A stretch of DNA of 64,000 bases from Antitrichia curtipendula (GCA_951230915.1 OX579636.1:38623567-38687566); one strand, 5' to 3'; numbered from the stretch's first letter, positions 26,783 to 37,539 are shown. Made by a program: numbers and translations. Notes: generated by a model not told the origin, from the letters alone.

Positions 26783-28719
26783 TATATCATATCCATATAT
26801 AGTCCGTGTATTATACCTGCATCAAAGTTTTTTGGGCTTGTGGGTTGCAAATTGACAAATTAGTTTTTTTTTTTAATTTTATTCTAGAGGTGATTAATTA
26901 TTTGATAAGACTTGTGTATGTGTGTTTCTTCAAGGAATAGTTAATCCTAGAAAGACCATATTCATCATTGAAGTACAAAATGGTCCAAAATAAGATTGAA
27001 TAATTTTTAGTTTACCATGTGCAAAAATTGTTGTAGAGGATGTAGAATGTAACTATAGGATCTCTTGTGGGGTGCAAATGATCAATTAGAAGTCAATGGT
27101 GACATAGGAAAGGATCCTTTTGGAGTCTTTTTAAAAAAATTTAACCCCTAAAGGATCAAACACCGTTTTTTAGCAACATAGTGATTTAAGCAGCTCACTA
27201 TGAATAGATTCTTTATTTTTTTCTTTTAAAATTTCACATCACATGTGCCCAAGGAGTAACTTTAAGGTCCAACAATTTTCATAACTTTTGACTACATGGT
27301 TAAGAAGTTATTGCATGATATATAGTTTTCATTACTCGGTGGGCAACTCGAGCACTTCAAAAAAATTCTTTAAAAAATCACTTTTTTTTAAAATAAAAAT
27401 TTAAAATTGGTTCTAAGGATTTATTTACATGTGAATTTTTTTGAAACATTCCATTTTGGTTAATGAAATGAAAATTATGAGAAATTATAGTTTACGGGAG
27501 GGTATGGAATCTAGAGACTCCATTGAAAATATGCCTTTAGTTCAAATTGCATTAAAACATTCAAATTCAGAAAAAAACCCTTAGTTTTTGAATTTTTTTT
27601 AGAAATTAGAGTAAATAAACTTTATTTCATTAGTTGGAGTCAAATTCAAAAAATTCATTTTAATGGAAAAATTTGGATCTAGAGCAAGGAGCAACAAGTT
27701 TCTCTAATATACTAGAATAGCATATTTAGTGATTCATTTTTCTTGCATTGTCTTATGTAGGGAGGTCATGAATGAAGCAATTTCCAACATCATCCAAAAT
27801 AACTTCCAAAACAAGAATTGGATGAAAAATGCTTTGATATTATGGCGTACATTGTTCTTAAGTCATCCAAATGCCATTTTTTGGTGTAAGCAACATTGAA
27901 GGGTAACCTTGAAAGGACGAGACCTATCACCAATATATGATTCAATTTTGGGACCAATAGGTGCATTCTTCATTTTTATGATAGTCTTGAAAGTCCCATT
28001 GCATGCATTTTGACCTTAACTTCCCTATAGAGATAATACAGTATTTTCAACCTCTATATTGTATCACCAATGACTCATTTACTGATATTGATGAAAAGTC
28101 AAGTGATTGGGCCACCATCCATCCTAGATAACATGGATTTTTAGTGGTGGTGGTAGAAGTGGTGGGCACAAATCAAAACTAGTTTCAGCAGCAGAGAATA
28201 TAAACACAAAAAAGATATGTCGCACACTTTTCATTTCCATATATTCATGAGTCAAGCTACTCTAAAAAAATATTTTTAAACTCCATTTTGTCTAGCAAAG
28301 TCATAAGGCACAACCATATCAGATAGTAGTCCATATAATAAAATATTTTTATAAAAGATATTTCTATAGATTTCTAGAAGGCATTTTTATAGGCTCACTA
28401 TTGCAGCCTTGCTTATGATGCCCAAATTTCTCACAAGAAAATTATCCTCCCTTGTATGTGGGTATAAATTTAGAGTACTAAATAAAGTTGATATTGTCCA
28501 AAAGAGACACACTTATAAATGTGTGTAAATGGGCTATAAGAAATTCTTTGGTTGGGACTATAAACAAATAAATTTTTGCATTGTAGTTAGTTTTCATTTA
28601 TAATTTTTTTTTAAAAATTACTAGTATTTGAAAAGTAATAAGACTAACGTTAATCTTCTTCTACTATACAAACAACTAATGAAATTATATATTTTTAAAA
28701 TTTTCAAGCATACTTTGAT
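26783..28719. other. intergenic AT-rich DNA
   Basis: Apart from the A2 fragment at 27141-27520, no gene or known element is visible between the Stowaway-like element and the left flank of the giant hAT. Confidence 0.5.
27141..27520 (-). mobile_element. TTAA-family type A2 fragment, inverted
   Basis: Begins TTAACCCCTAAAGGATC and follows the reverse of the 3' half of the 943-bp A2 element (AGCAACATAGTGATT, then GGTTAAGAAGTTATTGCATG) until about 27520, where similarity ends. No right terminus seen. Confidence 0.6.
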
Positions 28720-28818
28720 TTTACGCCCTAAAAGATTTGGAATGTTTTTAAAGAACCATTTTTCAATGCATTGCCCAAAATTGAAGATAACTTTATAAAC
28801 CTTGAACCATAAAAAAGT
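28720..28818 (+). mobile_element. left part of TTAA-family A1 element split by the giant hAT
   Basis: The start TTTACGCCCTAAAAGATT is a decayed A1 terminus. The stretch CCCAAAATTGAAGATAAC... aligns with 4547-4590 in the A1 copy at 4487-5282. The element resumes at 46346 on the other side of the hAT insertion and ends at 47152; together the halves make about 900 bp. Confidence 0.6.
28811..28818 (+). repeat. 8-bp target site duplication of giant hAT, left copy
   Basis: AAAAAAGT immediately outside the left terminal inverted repeat, identical to 46346-46353. Eight base pairs is the target duplication length of hAT transposons. Confidence 0.92.
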
Positions 28819-28831
28819 CAGGGTTGTCATA
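28819..28831 (+). repeat. left terminal inverted repeat of giant hAT
   Basis: CAGGGTTGTCATA. The match to the right end is 12 of 13; beyond this the two ends diverge, but both carry a subterminal CGGACGTCCCGGAC ... GGCAAACCGGA block (28851-28880 and 46289-46321) in the same orientation. Confidence 0.88.
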
Positions 28832-28975
28832 ACGGGCGAGTTAGGGTCATCGGACGTCCCGGACAGATGGGCAAACCGGACCGGACGGACGGACGGTCCG
28901 GACCAACTGGACGGCCTCAATTTCTCAAAGTTGTGGAATTTTTTTCAATGACACGTCAGCTTGGACAGTTGGATT

Positions 28976-29608
28976 CAGGGGCGGGGACTTCTTCAGTCAG
29001 GGCGCGAACGTTAGGGCGGGGACTTCTTCAGTCAGGGCGCGGACTTCGGCGCGTGAGGGCGCGAACTCCTTTAAGCAAGGCGGGGACATCAGTGTGAGCG
29101 TCAGGGCGCGGACTCCTTCATTCAGGGCGCGGACTTCAGCGCTTCAGGGCGCGGACTCATTGAATCAGGGCGGGGACTTCAGTGTGAGCGTCAGGGCGCG
29201 GACTCCTTCAAGCAGGGCGCGGACTTCGGCTAGCAGGGCGCGGACTCCTCGAAGCAGGGCGGGGACTTCTGTGTGACAGTTAGGGCGCGGACTCCTTCAG
29301 TCAGGGCGCGGACTTCAGCGCGTCAGGGCGCGGACTCCTTCAATCAGGGCACGGACTTCAACGCGTCAGGGCGCGGACTCCTTCAAGAAGGGCGGGGACT
29401 TCAATGTGACAGTGAGGGCGCGGACTCCTTCAGTCAGGGCGCGGACTTCAGCGCGTCAGGGCGCGGACTCCTTCAAGCAGGGCGGGGACTTCACTGTGAC
29501 AGGCAGGGCGCGGACTCCTTCAGACAGGGCGCGGACTTCAGCGCATTAGGGCGCGGACTCCTTCAGGTACGGCGCGGACCTGAACGTGAGTGGGAGGGCA
29601 CGGACGGG
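28976..29608 (+). repeat. left subterminal array of GGGCGCGGACT motifs, about 21-bp spacing
   Basis: About thirty copies of AGGGCGCGGACTCC / AGGGCGCGGACTTC or AGGGCGGGGACTTC, separated by short TCA-rich spacers so that starts are about 21-22 bp apart, near two helical turns. The motif points inward from the left end; the array at the right end points the opposite way. Clustered subterminal motifs are known transposase-binding sites in hAT and CACTA elements; binding here is inferred. Open frames 28867-29656 read the 7-residue echo of this repeat and are not genes. Confidence 0.9.
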
Positions 29609-30012
29609 CAATGGTGGATTAAATTTATGTGTTCTACTATATATATATATGTATAAAAAAAATTCGGAACAAATAGGAGACCCCACTGCATTAAAAAGAA
29701 CCAGTAACTGGAATGTATTTTACATGATTTCCCCACCAAGGTTTCCAGGAGGCCCATCAAATACAAAATACACAAAAAAAATACAGGTAGGCTGCAATGA
29801 TTGTGATAACCAAAATAGTTTATAAAATTCATGCATTGCAAAGTACAATATCAATACAATGAATCTATACTTCCAAAATACGCTCACTTTCTCTGTTTCT
29901 CATAGGTTATCCAAAACATTTTTTTGGCTTCTCGTCTATATTTCTTCCAATTGCTACAATTATCTTCAACTCTTAAAGATCCGAGATCTACCATCGATGC
30001 AACTCAATAACC
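29609..30012. other. 3' flank of transposase gene inside giant hAT
   Basis: AT-rich spacer between the left subterminal array and the transposase stop codon, with an (AT)n tract at 29637-29652. It presumably holds the transposase 3' UTR. No other gene seen. Confidence 0.5.
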
Positions 30013-33000
30013 TCAATTATTCAAACGACTCGACCTACGAACTTCTTGGGCACTTGGATTCGCTGCATTAGCATCTCGAACAACAACATCATCATCCTCT
30101 GGTGCCTCGTCATTGGCATCTTCATTGCTGTCATATTCATCTTCTGCTTCACCACTGTCGGTGGTCCAATGTTCCTCAACTTCCGAGTTTTCATTTCGAA
30201 GCTCTATAGTTGTTTGGCCATGAGTACGTTTGCGCTTCAACCTCTTGTGTCGTTGTGCGTTGGGGTCTTCTGCATCAGAATTTATAGTAGGCCCACCTGG
30301 AATTGTTCGAACAACAAATGCCGGAGTTGACCGGCTAGGTCCTGGTACGTATGTACTTAGGAACGGTTCTATCACCCTATTTGGATCTCTTGCTCCAATT
30401 CCGAGGGGTGAACGATTAGCATGCCTTGGCGATGATGCTTCTCCAATATGCAGATCTTCTGTTCGTCCTCGGCCTGTACTCCCTCCACGGCCTGCAGCTC
30501 TACCATGGCCTCTCGTCCGTCCACGGGCTTGTTGATATTGACCTACTTCATGATGAACGGAGGGCCGAGGGGCCACAAGTGGTCTACCACGTGAAACTCT
30601 TTGCAGAGTCAAATCAACATTTCCCACTGAGCCTAATCCTTCTTGAGAAGGTCTTTGGATGGCATTGGAAATTGTTTCTGAAGATGGATCTAGGAAATGT
30701 GGCACTTGTGTACCATGTTCAGAAATAGCAGGATGGCCTGCAACTGGAGCCGGTACAGGGGCAATGTCTTCGGGTGGTTCTACAAAAGCAAAAACATCAT
30801 CATGGTCCACATGCTCTGGATCAAAAGGCCTTCTCATGTTACCAGCCGGTTGATTTCTTGCAAAAGGGCGTGGCACTCTTGCATTTCTAACGTTTCTATC
30901 ATGCTGTCTTTCTAGAGCTCTAATGTTACGAGTTGCTGGTTCCACTCCCGTAGGGCGTGTATTGCCATCTCGATTGTGAGAAGATCCTCCATGATTTGGA
31001 TTCGCATTCCTCCCCCTGTTTCTCTCGCCATTTTCATGTCCACCACCATTTCCATTTCCACCGCCATTTCCGCCGCCATTTCCTGGAGGGAGGTTGTCAT
31101 CATCGTCGTTGTTGTTGTGGGAAATACCATCATCAACGTTATCGTCATTTGGATTGTCGGTCTCCAAAGAAGACGACAAAGCTGGGACTTCTACAACCCC
31201 TTCATTTTGAGGAAGTGGAGGTGAAAGACTACGACGAGGATTTGGTGGTGGTGGTCCCCTACGACCACGAAGGAGTTCCTCCTCTCCATCATCAGCATCT
31301 CCATAGTAGTTCCGCGCTTCTTCGAGGTGATCGGCTCCTTGCCTCCAAAGATCTGGGTTTGCCGGATACTCTTGAGCTCCTCGGTTGGCTTCCCCATCAA
31401 CCTCTTCTTCTTCCTCTGATTGCAGTGCGTCAAATTCCCGATTGCGTTCATTCACCGGGATCGGTCCAAGGGCATCTGGATCAGAATCCTCTGAGTACAT
31501 ATTCGCATCATACCAACGAACTGGATCGGCTTCTGGTCGTTGGCAAAGTACACGGCTATTGGTATAAATATATACCAGGGACTCTGCCTTTTCAGGGGCC
31601 AATCGATTTCGGATCTTATTGTGAACAAAGGAATACATACTCCAATTCCTTTCACAGGAGCTGGCGGAACACGTGAGGGATAAAACACGCACGGCAATTT
31701 TCGAAAGAGCCCGATCTCCAACCCTGTGCCACCATTGGTGGGGAAGCATTTGTGTCGCACGGATGTTGGGTGTCTCAGCTGGACTGTAGGGTCCAATACC
31801 CTCCTCGAATTCTGTTAATTCCGCCATCACATCATCAAAATTGACACCCAGGTTCCCCATCATGTTGCGGATGACTCTGTACAATGCACGTAGGGCAGTT
31901 CGATCTTCCCTGAGCGCCACGTTATCCAAGAGGTATGGATTCAAAAGGGCCGCTGCGTAGTGTGTATCTTCAAAAACCATGTGCCATCTTGCACTGAAAG
32001 ATTCTTCCAAAATGACTGCTATGTCATCACGTAAGCTGAAAGGTGGTTCTCTTAAAGAAAACACATGCCCTCGCAAATTGTGCATTACGAGCCACGCCCG
32101 ACCCATGGCTGGTTCTCGTCCATCAAACACACGCAAAGCCTTCAATACGTCTTCAGTCATGTACACGTAATTCACACACCGTTGCCAGAAAGCCACATCT
32201 TCAATGGTTCTTTTGACATTACGTGAAGTGGTAGCTGCTTGCGGTCCATTTTGTTCATTCCTTAGGGTATCAAAGAAATTTAGAACACGTGGGTGGTTAT
32301 TCAACCGCTCCAAGACTCCTCTAAGTTTCACCAATCGCTGCAACATGAGGAAATTACAAGCGAAGCGGGTTTCGCTAGGCACTACGAATTGCAGATTCGG
32401 ACTCAACTCGCGGAAAACCGACATGGTCGCATGATGGTTTCGAATGTATTGGCACAATCTTTTTGCCCTAGCAATTAAACCGGAAAATTCTTGGACTTTG
32501 GCCCAGTCTTCCAACATGAGATCTAGTGCATGTGCCATGCAACCTTGCGCAAAAATATGCGGGTATGTGTTAGTGATGTCCTTCAATGCGCCAAGCATGT
32601 TTGCTGCATTATCTGTGCACACTTGTGTTACATATTTGGGACCCACCTTCTCAATGTACACGTTCATTTGGTCCGATATGTAGCGCATGGTTTTTTTTTG
32701 CGAGGTAGTATCAATTGACCCCAAAAATACATCATCTGTGGGGCATGACATCATCACATTCATGAGGGGTCTCCGATTGACATCATCCCAACCATCGGTG
32801 CATATCGACACCCCGTAGTGCTTGACAGCAAATCCAACCTTCTCTTGAATCTGCTTCTCAATTTGCAACCTCCTCGGTTCAATCAAATTAGTCCTAAATT
32901 GATGGTAAGAAGGTGGACTGTATTCAAACTTCGCCACTGAGGTTGCTCTCACCGCTTCAATGAAGGCTGGATGCCTTGCCACATTAAATGGCACATTCGC

Positions 33001-33525
33001 TTCATAGAAAAAACTTGCCCACTTCTCATCCAACTCCTTACTCTTTGCAATGTTGAATGCGTCCGCCATGCGTTGTTGACGTAATGATCCAGATCTCGTA
33101 GAATTGGATCCAGCAAGACTATTTGACGTTTGTAGAATATCAATTCCTTTTGAAACGTTTGCCCCTTCTTCCGCTCTTCCACCATTGATCCCACCCGTCA
33201 CCTCATTTTCAGTGGCTTCACTTGAACTTGCAAGAGGAGTTGCTCTAGATGGCGCACTTTGAATTGGTTCTCCTTCATACATGTCCTCGACATCGATTCG
33301 TAGCGGGACAAATCCTGCACAATTGGCAAATCTATGTCGCACTGGACGAGGCATACTTCGACAAATTGACCTCTCCGATTTGGAGCCATATCCAAAGTGT
33401 GCAAAAGCACGTTCACGTTTGTAACTGAAGGTCCCAGTACAGAAAACACAAGTCACTTTAACCCTATTCTCCGTAAACTGAAGCCACGGCTCCCATTCCT
33501 TGGTCTGCTTCCTTTGACTTGCCAT
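30013..33525 (-). CDS. hAT-family transposase with long C-terminal extension
   Basis: Single uninterrupted frame of about 1170 codons. I start at the ATG at 33523-33525 rather than the upstream in-frame TTG. In order: an N-terminal BED-like zinc finger (CVFC near residue 27, His near 43); a DUF659/RNase-H-like core with the first acidic residue in CTDGWDD (about 244), the second in CTDNAANM (about 305) and the GCMAHALDLM Cys/His motif (about 328); and the hAT C-terminal dimerisation region with SASSCERNWS (catalytic Glu about 625). So all three expected acidic residues are present and the enzyme could be active. From about residue 670 to the end there is a ~500-residue low-complexity tail: acidic runs, a Gly/Asn-rich block, RG-rich repeats (about 960-1010) and a basic cluster HKRLKRKR, likely a nuclear localisation signal. 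Such a tail is not usual for hAT transposases. It is the only enzyme gene in the element that could mobilise it. Confidence 0.95.
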   Translation of the reverse strand: MASQRKQTKEWEPWLQFTENRVKVTCVFCTGTFSYKRERAFAHFGYGSKSERSICRSMPRPVRHRFANCAGFVPLRIDVEDMYEGEPIQSAPSRATPLASSSEATENEVTGGINGGRAEEGANVSKGIDILQTSNSLAGSNSTRSGSLRQQRMADAFNIAKSKELDEKWASFFYEANVPFNVARHPAFIEAVRATSVAKFEYSPPSYHQFRTNLIEPRRLQIEKQIQEKVGFAVKHYGVSICTDGWDDVNRRPLMNVMMSCPTDDVFLGSIDTTSQKKTMRYISDQMNVYIEKVGPKYVTQVCTDNAANMLGALKDITNTYPHIFAQGCMAHALDLMLEDWAKVQEFSGLIARAKRLCQYIRNHHATMSVFRELSPNLQFVVPSETRFACNFLMLQRLVKLRGVLERLNNHPRVLNFFDTLRNEQNGPQAATTSRNVKRTIEDVAFWQRCVNYVYMTEDVLKALRVFDGREPAMGRAWLVMHNLRGHVFSLREPPFSLRDDIAVILEESFSARWHMVFEDTHYAAALLNPYLLDNVALREDRTALRALYRVIRNMMGNLGVNFDDVMAELTEFEEGIGPYSPAETPNIRATQMLPHQWWHRVGDRALSKIAVRVLSLTCSASSCERNWSMYSFVHNKIRNRLAPEKAESLVYIYTNSRVLCQRPEADPVRWYDANMYSEDSDPDALGPIPVNERNREFDALQSEEEEEVDGEANRGAQEYPANPDLWRQGADHLEEARNYYGDADDGEEELLRGRRGPPPPNPRRSLSPPLPQNEGVVEVPALSSSLETDNPNDDNVDDGISHNNNDDDDNLPPGNGGGNGGGNGNGGGHENGERNRGRNANPNHGGSSHNRDGNTRPTGVEPATRNIRALERQHDRNVRNARVPRPFARNQPAGNMRRPFDPEHVDHDDVFAFVEPPEDIAPVPAPVAGHPAISEHGTQVPHFLDPSSETISNAIQRPSQEGLGSVGNVDLTLQRVSRGRPLVAPRPSVHHEVGQYQQARGRTRGHGRAAGRGGSTGRGRTEDLHIGEASSPRHANRSPLGIGARDPNRVIEPFLSTYVPGPSRSTPAFVVRTIPGGPTINSDAEDPNAQRHKRLKRKRTHGQTTIELRNENSEVEEHWTTDSGEAEDEYDSNEDANDEAPEDDDVVVRDANAANPSAQEVRRSSRLNN

Positions 33526-33784
33526 TGCGTTCAACGATCCAAGGATATTTTCTTCCGTCTTCCTCCTCCTTTATATTGAAGTTAAAAGGATCCAAGATAT
33601 ACCAAACACAGTATCAGTAACAGCAGTTAGCGCTACTCCACTGCTTGAACTGATTTTGACATCACCTCAGCAGCAAACTAGGGCCATCTGCCACCCAAGT
33701 AGACTCACAAGGAGCTCAAAATGAATTGAAGTCCAAAAAATAGAGGCCAGGTGACAAATGTGGGGAATGCTGGGTCTTCCTTTC

Positions 33785-33793
33785 CTTTATATA
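33785..33793 (-). promoter_or_regulatory. TATA box of the transposase gene
   Basis: Reads TATATAAAG on the minus strand, about 260 bp upstream of the transposase ATG and immediately downstream of a GC-motif array (33806-34015). The same arrangement stands before both cargo genes. Confidence 0.7.
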
Positions 33794-33805
33794 CATAGCG
33801 GTTTA

Positions 33806-34015
33806 GGGGGCGCGGACGTCTTCGTCACCAAAGTATAGGGCGCGGACTTGAAGTCAGGGCGGGGACTCTAAGTCAGGGCGGGGACTCTAGGGCGGGGACT
33901 CGAAGGCAGGGCGCGGACTCCACGGCGGGGACTCGAAGGCAGGGCGGGGACTCGAAGACAGGGCGGGGACTCCAGGGCGGGGACTCGAACGCGCGGACTC
34001 CAGGGCGCGACTCCA
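33806..34015 (+). repeat. GGGCGSGGACT motif array upstream of transposase
   Basis: About twelve copies of GGGCGGGGACTC or GGGCGCGGACT, directly upstream of the transposase TATA box. The position suggests a promoter-proximal regulatory array as well as, or instead of, a transposase-binding site. A related smaller cluster lies at 34209-34380. Confidence 0.88.
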
Positions 34016-34208
34016 GTATAGAAATGCAGGTGTGCTCATGGGGATGCATTGAAAAGTACGTTGACCTTCGCCATCCTTAATGGTCTGGGAAGATTGTGTC
34101 CCTCCTTTTCATGGAAAAAGGGGAACATTAAATGTCGTCACGCCCCCAAATTCGTGGGCAAAGAAAATGGCTTTCACTCCCCAATGTTTTCGCTGAATGG
34201 ATTGTGCT

Positions 34209-34380
34209 AGGGCGCGAACGCAGGGCGCGGACTCCGGGGCGGACAATTCACACAAATGGAGGAACTTGAGAGAGCGCAGCTCAATCTCAGACTCCATGGA
34301 ATGGACTCAAAGTCAGGGCGCGAACTCGAAGTCAGGGCGTGGACTTGAAGGCAGGGCGGGGACTCCAGGGCGGGGACGTA
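34209..34380 (+). repeat. second GC-motif cluster, part of an internal duplication
   Basis: Scattered copies of GGGCGCGGACT / GGGCGGGGACTCC. The cluster and the sequence after it (to about 34590) are repeated at 36940-37285, including TACTCGTCCAGCCAGGAAGC and GCCTAAGATTTGGAAGAAA with small changes. Confidence 0.8.
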
Positions 34381-34639
34381 CTCGTCCAGCCAGGAAGCAT
34401 GACTTTGAAATGCGCTTGTGCTTGACATCCTTCAACCGCCTTTTCCTTAGAGCGGGGGAAGCATTAATTTTAGCCTCAACAAATTCTGACAAGACAATGA
34501 AAGCAAGATGCCAAATAAAGAGCTCCACGGCCTAAGATTTGGAAGAAACTCCATGAAAGAGCATGTCCCCTTCGTTGTGATGAAAGGTATTAGGAAAACT
34601 CTCCTATCCCAAGTTTGTGCCATTCATTCGAGGTCGGAT

Positions 34640-35580
34640 CTTTCTCTCTCCTTTTTTTTGGGCTTCATTCCTAGAACTCTCCCATTCCAACTTATTCTAA
34701 TTTTTTTTCTTTTGGTTGAATCATTTTTTTTTCTATTTTGTTCCTAAAACTCTTCCATCTCAAATCAAAGCCAAATGTTCATTTTTGGTTCCATCATTCC
34801 TTTCCCTATTTATTTGGATCATTCCTAGAACTCTCCCATCCCAATTCATATTTTTTGGGTTGTTTTGTTGAATGATCTCCTTTTCTAATTTGTTTTGCTT
34901 CAAAACTTAGCAAGTCTCTTTTGTAGTATTCTTCCAATACCATGCCGATCTTTGTTTGTTGAATCATGCCCTTTCCTACTTCATTTTTGCTTATTTCTTG
35001 AAGTTCTACCACCTCAATTCAAAGCCATAATTTATTTGTTCCATCATTCTCTTTTTTTTCGTTTTTGTTTCTGCTTCATTTCTAAAATTCTTCCATTCCA
35101 CCTCAATGCCCCTTAGTTTTTTTGGCTACATGAACTCCTTAAGCACTTTGTTTTCAACTCAATGCCATTTTATTTTTGTTCCACCATTCCCTTTCCTATT
35201 TTGTTTGGCTTCATTAATTCCTAAAACTCTTTAATTCCAATTGCATGCCAATAGTTATATGTAGAATCATTCGATTCTCTATTTTTATATACGTTCCTAT
35301 TTTTTTCCTTCTTTAATTCCTAAACTCTTTTATTTCAAGTCTATGCCAATCTTTTTTTATTTAGTCATTCCCTTTCCTATATTTGTTCTTTTCTTCGTTC
35401 CAAAAACTCTTCCATCCTAAATCATTGCCATTCTTGATTTGTTGAATCATTCCCTTTCTTATCACTTTTGCTTCATCCATAAACAAATTCTTCCATCCGA
35501 AGTTCCGAACTCAATGCCATTTGTTTTTTAATCCATTATTCATATTCCTATTGATTTTTTATTTCATTCTTGTCTTAGAA
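34640..35580. repeat. pyrimidine-rich degenerate tandem block 1 inside giant hAT
   Basis: Phrases close to CATTCCCTTTCCTATTTT, TTCATTCCTAAAACTCTTCC and ATCCCAACTCAATGCCAT recur in the same order roughly every 80-100 bp with heavy divergence. No gene. The same material is at 37540-39080 and 42600-43830. Confidence 0.65.
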
Positions 35581-35674
35581 CAATGAGAAGTTACAAGTTA
35601 TAGTTTGTTCTTCATGTAAAGGGATTCATTTTTTGGAATACTTGGCACAAGGGACTCTTTTTTAATTGAATGTA

Positions 35675-36909
35675 CAGTACCCTCCAAGAACTCTTGCAAC
35701 CCCATGTCTAGTTCTCATCCGAGTAGTTTGATTACAAATCAAACTCATGATAGGTAAATTTAGATATTTGATTGAGATTTTTTGCCCCAAACTAGGTGAG
35801 TCATGCACCTTGTTGTAACTCATTCCACTTCTTAGAAAAATCTTTCTTTGTGAAAGGTGGTTGATTTTGAAAACACTAAGCTAAATTTAAAGGGACAATG
35901 CTAATTTGAAAATTTCATTGTAGAAGATCATAGGTAGTGGATTTCAACCGGTTTTGCGGTTGAGAGGATCAACATTAGTGCATGCATGCTTCTAGTGATT
36001 GTTGCTTGTAGACATAGCCTAGAAGTTTTGTGAGAAAAAATTAATGTTTGTCTAAAATATTGTATATATGATGTTGCTAGAAGTTCTATAAGCAAACTTG
36101 TGAAGTTCTAAGCAATGTTGGTCAACTTTGCACCATGACATAATGTAAAATTCATTGAGTGGCCACCAAATTCTTTTGACCTTAATCCTATAGAAAATTT
36201 ATAGAAGCAAGTCAAAGATCGAGTACAAAAAAGATGTAGATCCTACAACAATGACTAAATGTGGACATTAGTGAATATGGCATGCAAGGATATACCTCAA
36301 GAAAGTATTCAAAAGTCAATTTCTACGATGCCAAACCAAATCAAAGCTAAGATAGCAGCTCAAGGTGGTAGTACTTGATGGTAGTAGGTGTAACACTTTG
36401 TTGCAAAGTCGTTGCTAGTCAGCGAGACATACTGTAAAATTCATGATATAGTAGGCTTCTACAATACCATAGCTTCCTAATGATATCCTATTTGACAATA
36501 TTTATTCAAATGTTTTTGAATACATGACCTTTGCCTTGAACATGTATGAAAGGAAATTGCAAAATACATTAAAGCCAAATAGACAAAAAATTTACCTACA
36601 TAGTGTGCATCTTTGTAATATGAAAGATGTCAACAATGATGTTTCCTAAATATATACGCAATCAGATCTTAAAAAATCATCATACACATTTTCTAATTAA
36701 TTATTATGTAATATCGTGAAAAATAAATAAAATAATTCACCAAAAATGGAGTTTCTATTTTTAGACATTGAAATTTCATATGTTGGTGAAGGTTCCATAA
36801 AGCAATAGATTTAATAGGATACTTTTCATAGTATGTTCTTAAAATGGAGTTAAAAAGGAAAATTTGAAGGACTTCATAATGGGGTTGCAAGACTTTTTGG
36901 AGGGTACTG
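35675..36909 (+). mobile_element. decayed Tc1/mariner element nested in the giant hAT
   Basis: Ends CAGTACCCTCCAAGAACTCT and (reverse complement) CAGTACCCTCCAAAAAGTCT form inverted repeats matching at about 27 of 29 positions, flanked by TA on both sides as expected for this superfamily. The plus-strand interior carries the transposase remnant at 36100-36378. The TIRs are better preserved than the gene, which suggests past non-autonomous movement. Confidence 0.85.
36100..36378 (+). pseudogene. Tc1-like transposase remnant (C-terminal part)
   Basis: One frame reads EWPPNSFDLNPIENL followed by a TAG where Trp is expected, then KQVKDRVQKRC, another stop (TAA) and QESIQKSISTMPNQIKAKI, ending at TGA 36376-36378. 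The NPIEN(L/W) motif with its Glu is the third catalytic region of Tc1-type DDE transposases. The upstream part is too decayed to read. The stops show that it cannot make an active enzyme. Confidence 0.85.
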
Positions 36910-36915
36910 TACAAT

Positions 36916-37071
36916 AGGGCGGGGACTCCATGGTGGGGACTTCAAATAAGGGTGGGAACTCAAAGTCAGGGCGGGGACTCTAGGGCGGGGACTCAAAGTC
37001 AGGGCGGGGACTCCAGGGCGGGGACTCGAAGGCAGGGCGGGGACTCCAGGGCGGGGACTCCAGGGCGGGGA
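36916..37071 (+). repeat. GGGCGGGGACTCC motif array without a gene
   Basis: About nine copies of the promoter/terminus motif, immediately right of the Tc1 insertion. By analogy with the other internal arrays it may be the promoter array of a lost minus-strand gene, or simply part of the duplication of 34209-34590. Confidence 0.85.
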
Positions 37072-37539
37072 TTAACTCGTCCAGCACAGGAAGCAAGACT
37101 TTGAAATGCGACATCCTTGAACCGCCCTTTTCCTTGGAGAGTGGGAAGCATTAATTTAGCCTCAACAACTTATTTTGGATTCTGACAAGACAATGAAAGC
37201 AAGATGCCGAATAAAGAGGTCCATGGCCTAAGATTTGGAAGAAAATCCATGGAAGAGGATGTCTCCTTTGTTGTGGTGAGAAATGTTTTTCCTTACTTCT
37301 TCTAACACTTCAAACTACTTTGAACAAACATATCATTTAGGTTGTAAAAAACAATGTAAATTCTTTGATTTAGGAAATGTTTAGGACACTTTGAGGAAAT
37401 ATTTAGTAAATGTTTAATCAATATTTTTGAAATGTAGTGTACTAGATAAAAGGATAAAACTGCATTGTATTTGAAATGAAAGAAATAGTAGGGGAGTTAT
37501 TTAAAATTCTAGGCCTTCAATATGCAACTGCAATTTTTA

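Noticed and set aside
28867..29656. Several open frames of 60-127 codons with RART/GRGLLQ repeats
   Set aside because: They are the 7-residue echo of the 21-bp GC-motif array and continue in several frames; no domain, and the array is explained as subterminal repeats.
30957..31676. 239-codon plus-strand frame opposite the transposase, rich in His
   Set aside because: It is the antisense shadow of the transposase tail, which is the reading supported by domain content.
33806..34015. Regularly spaced repeats that could suggest a CRISPR array
   Set aside because: Units are short and GC-rich with 5-12 bp spacers in a eukaryotic transposon; no cas genes and no true spacers.
34640..35580. T-rich stretches read as hydrophobic, possibly membrane proteins
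   Set aside because: Frames are short, Phe/Leu/Ser-rich and follow the degenerate pyrimidine-rich repeat.
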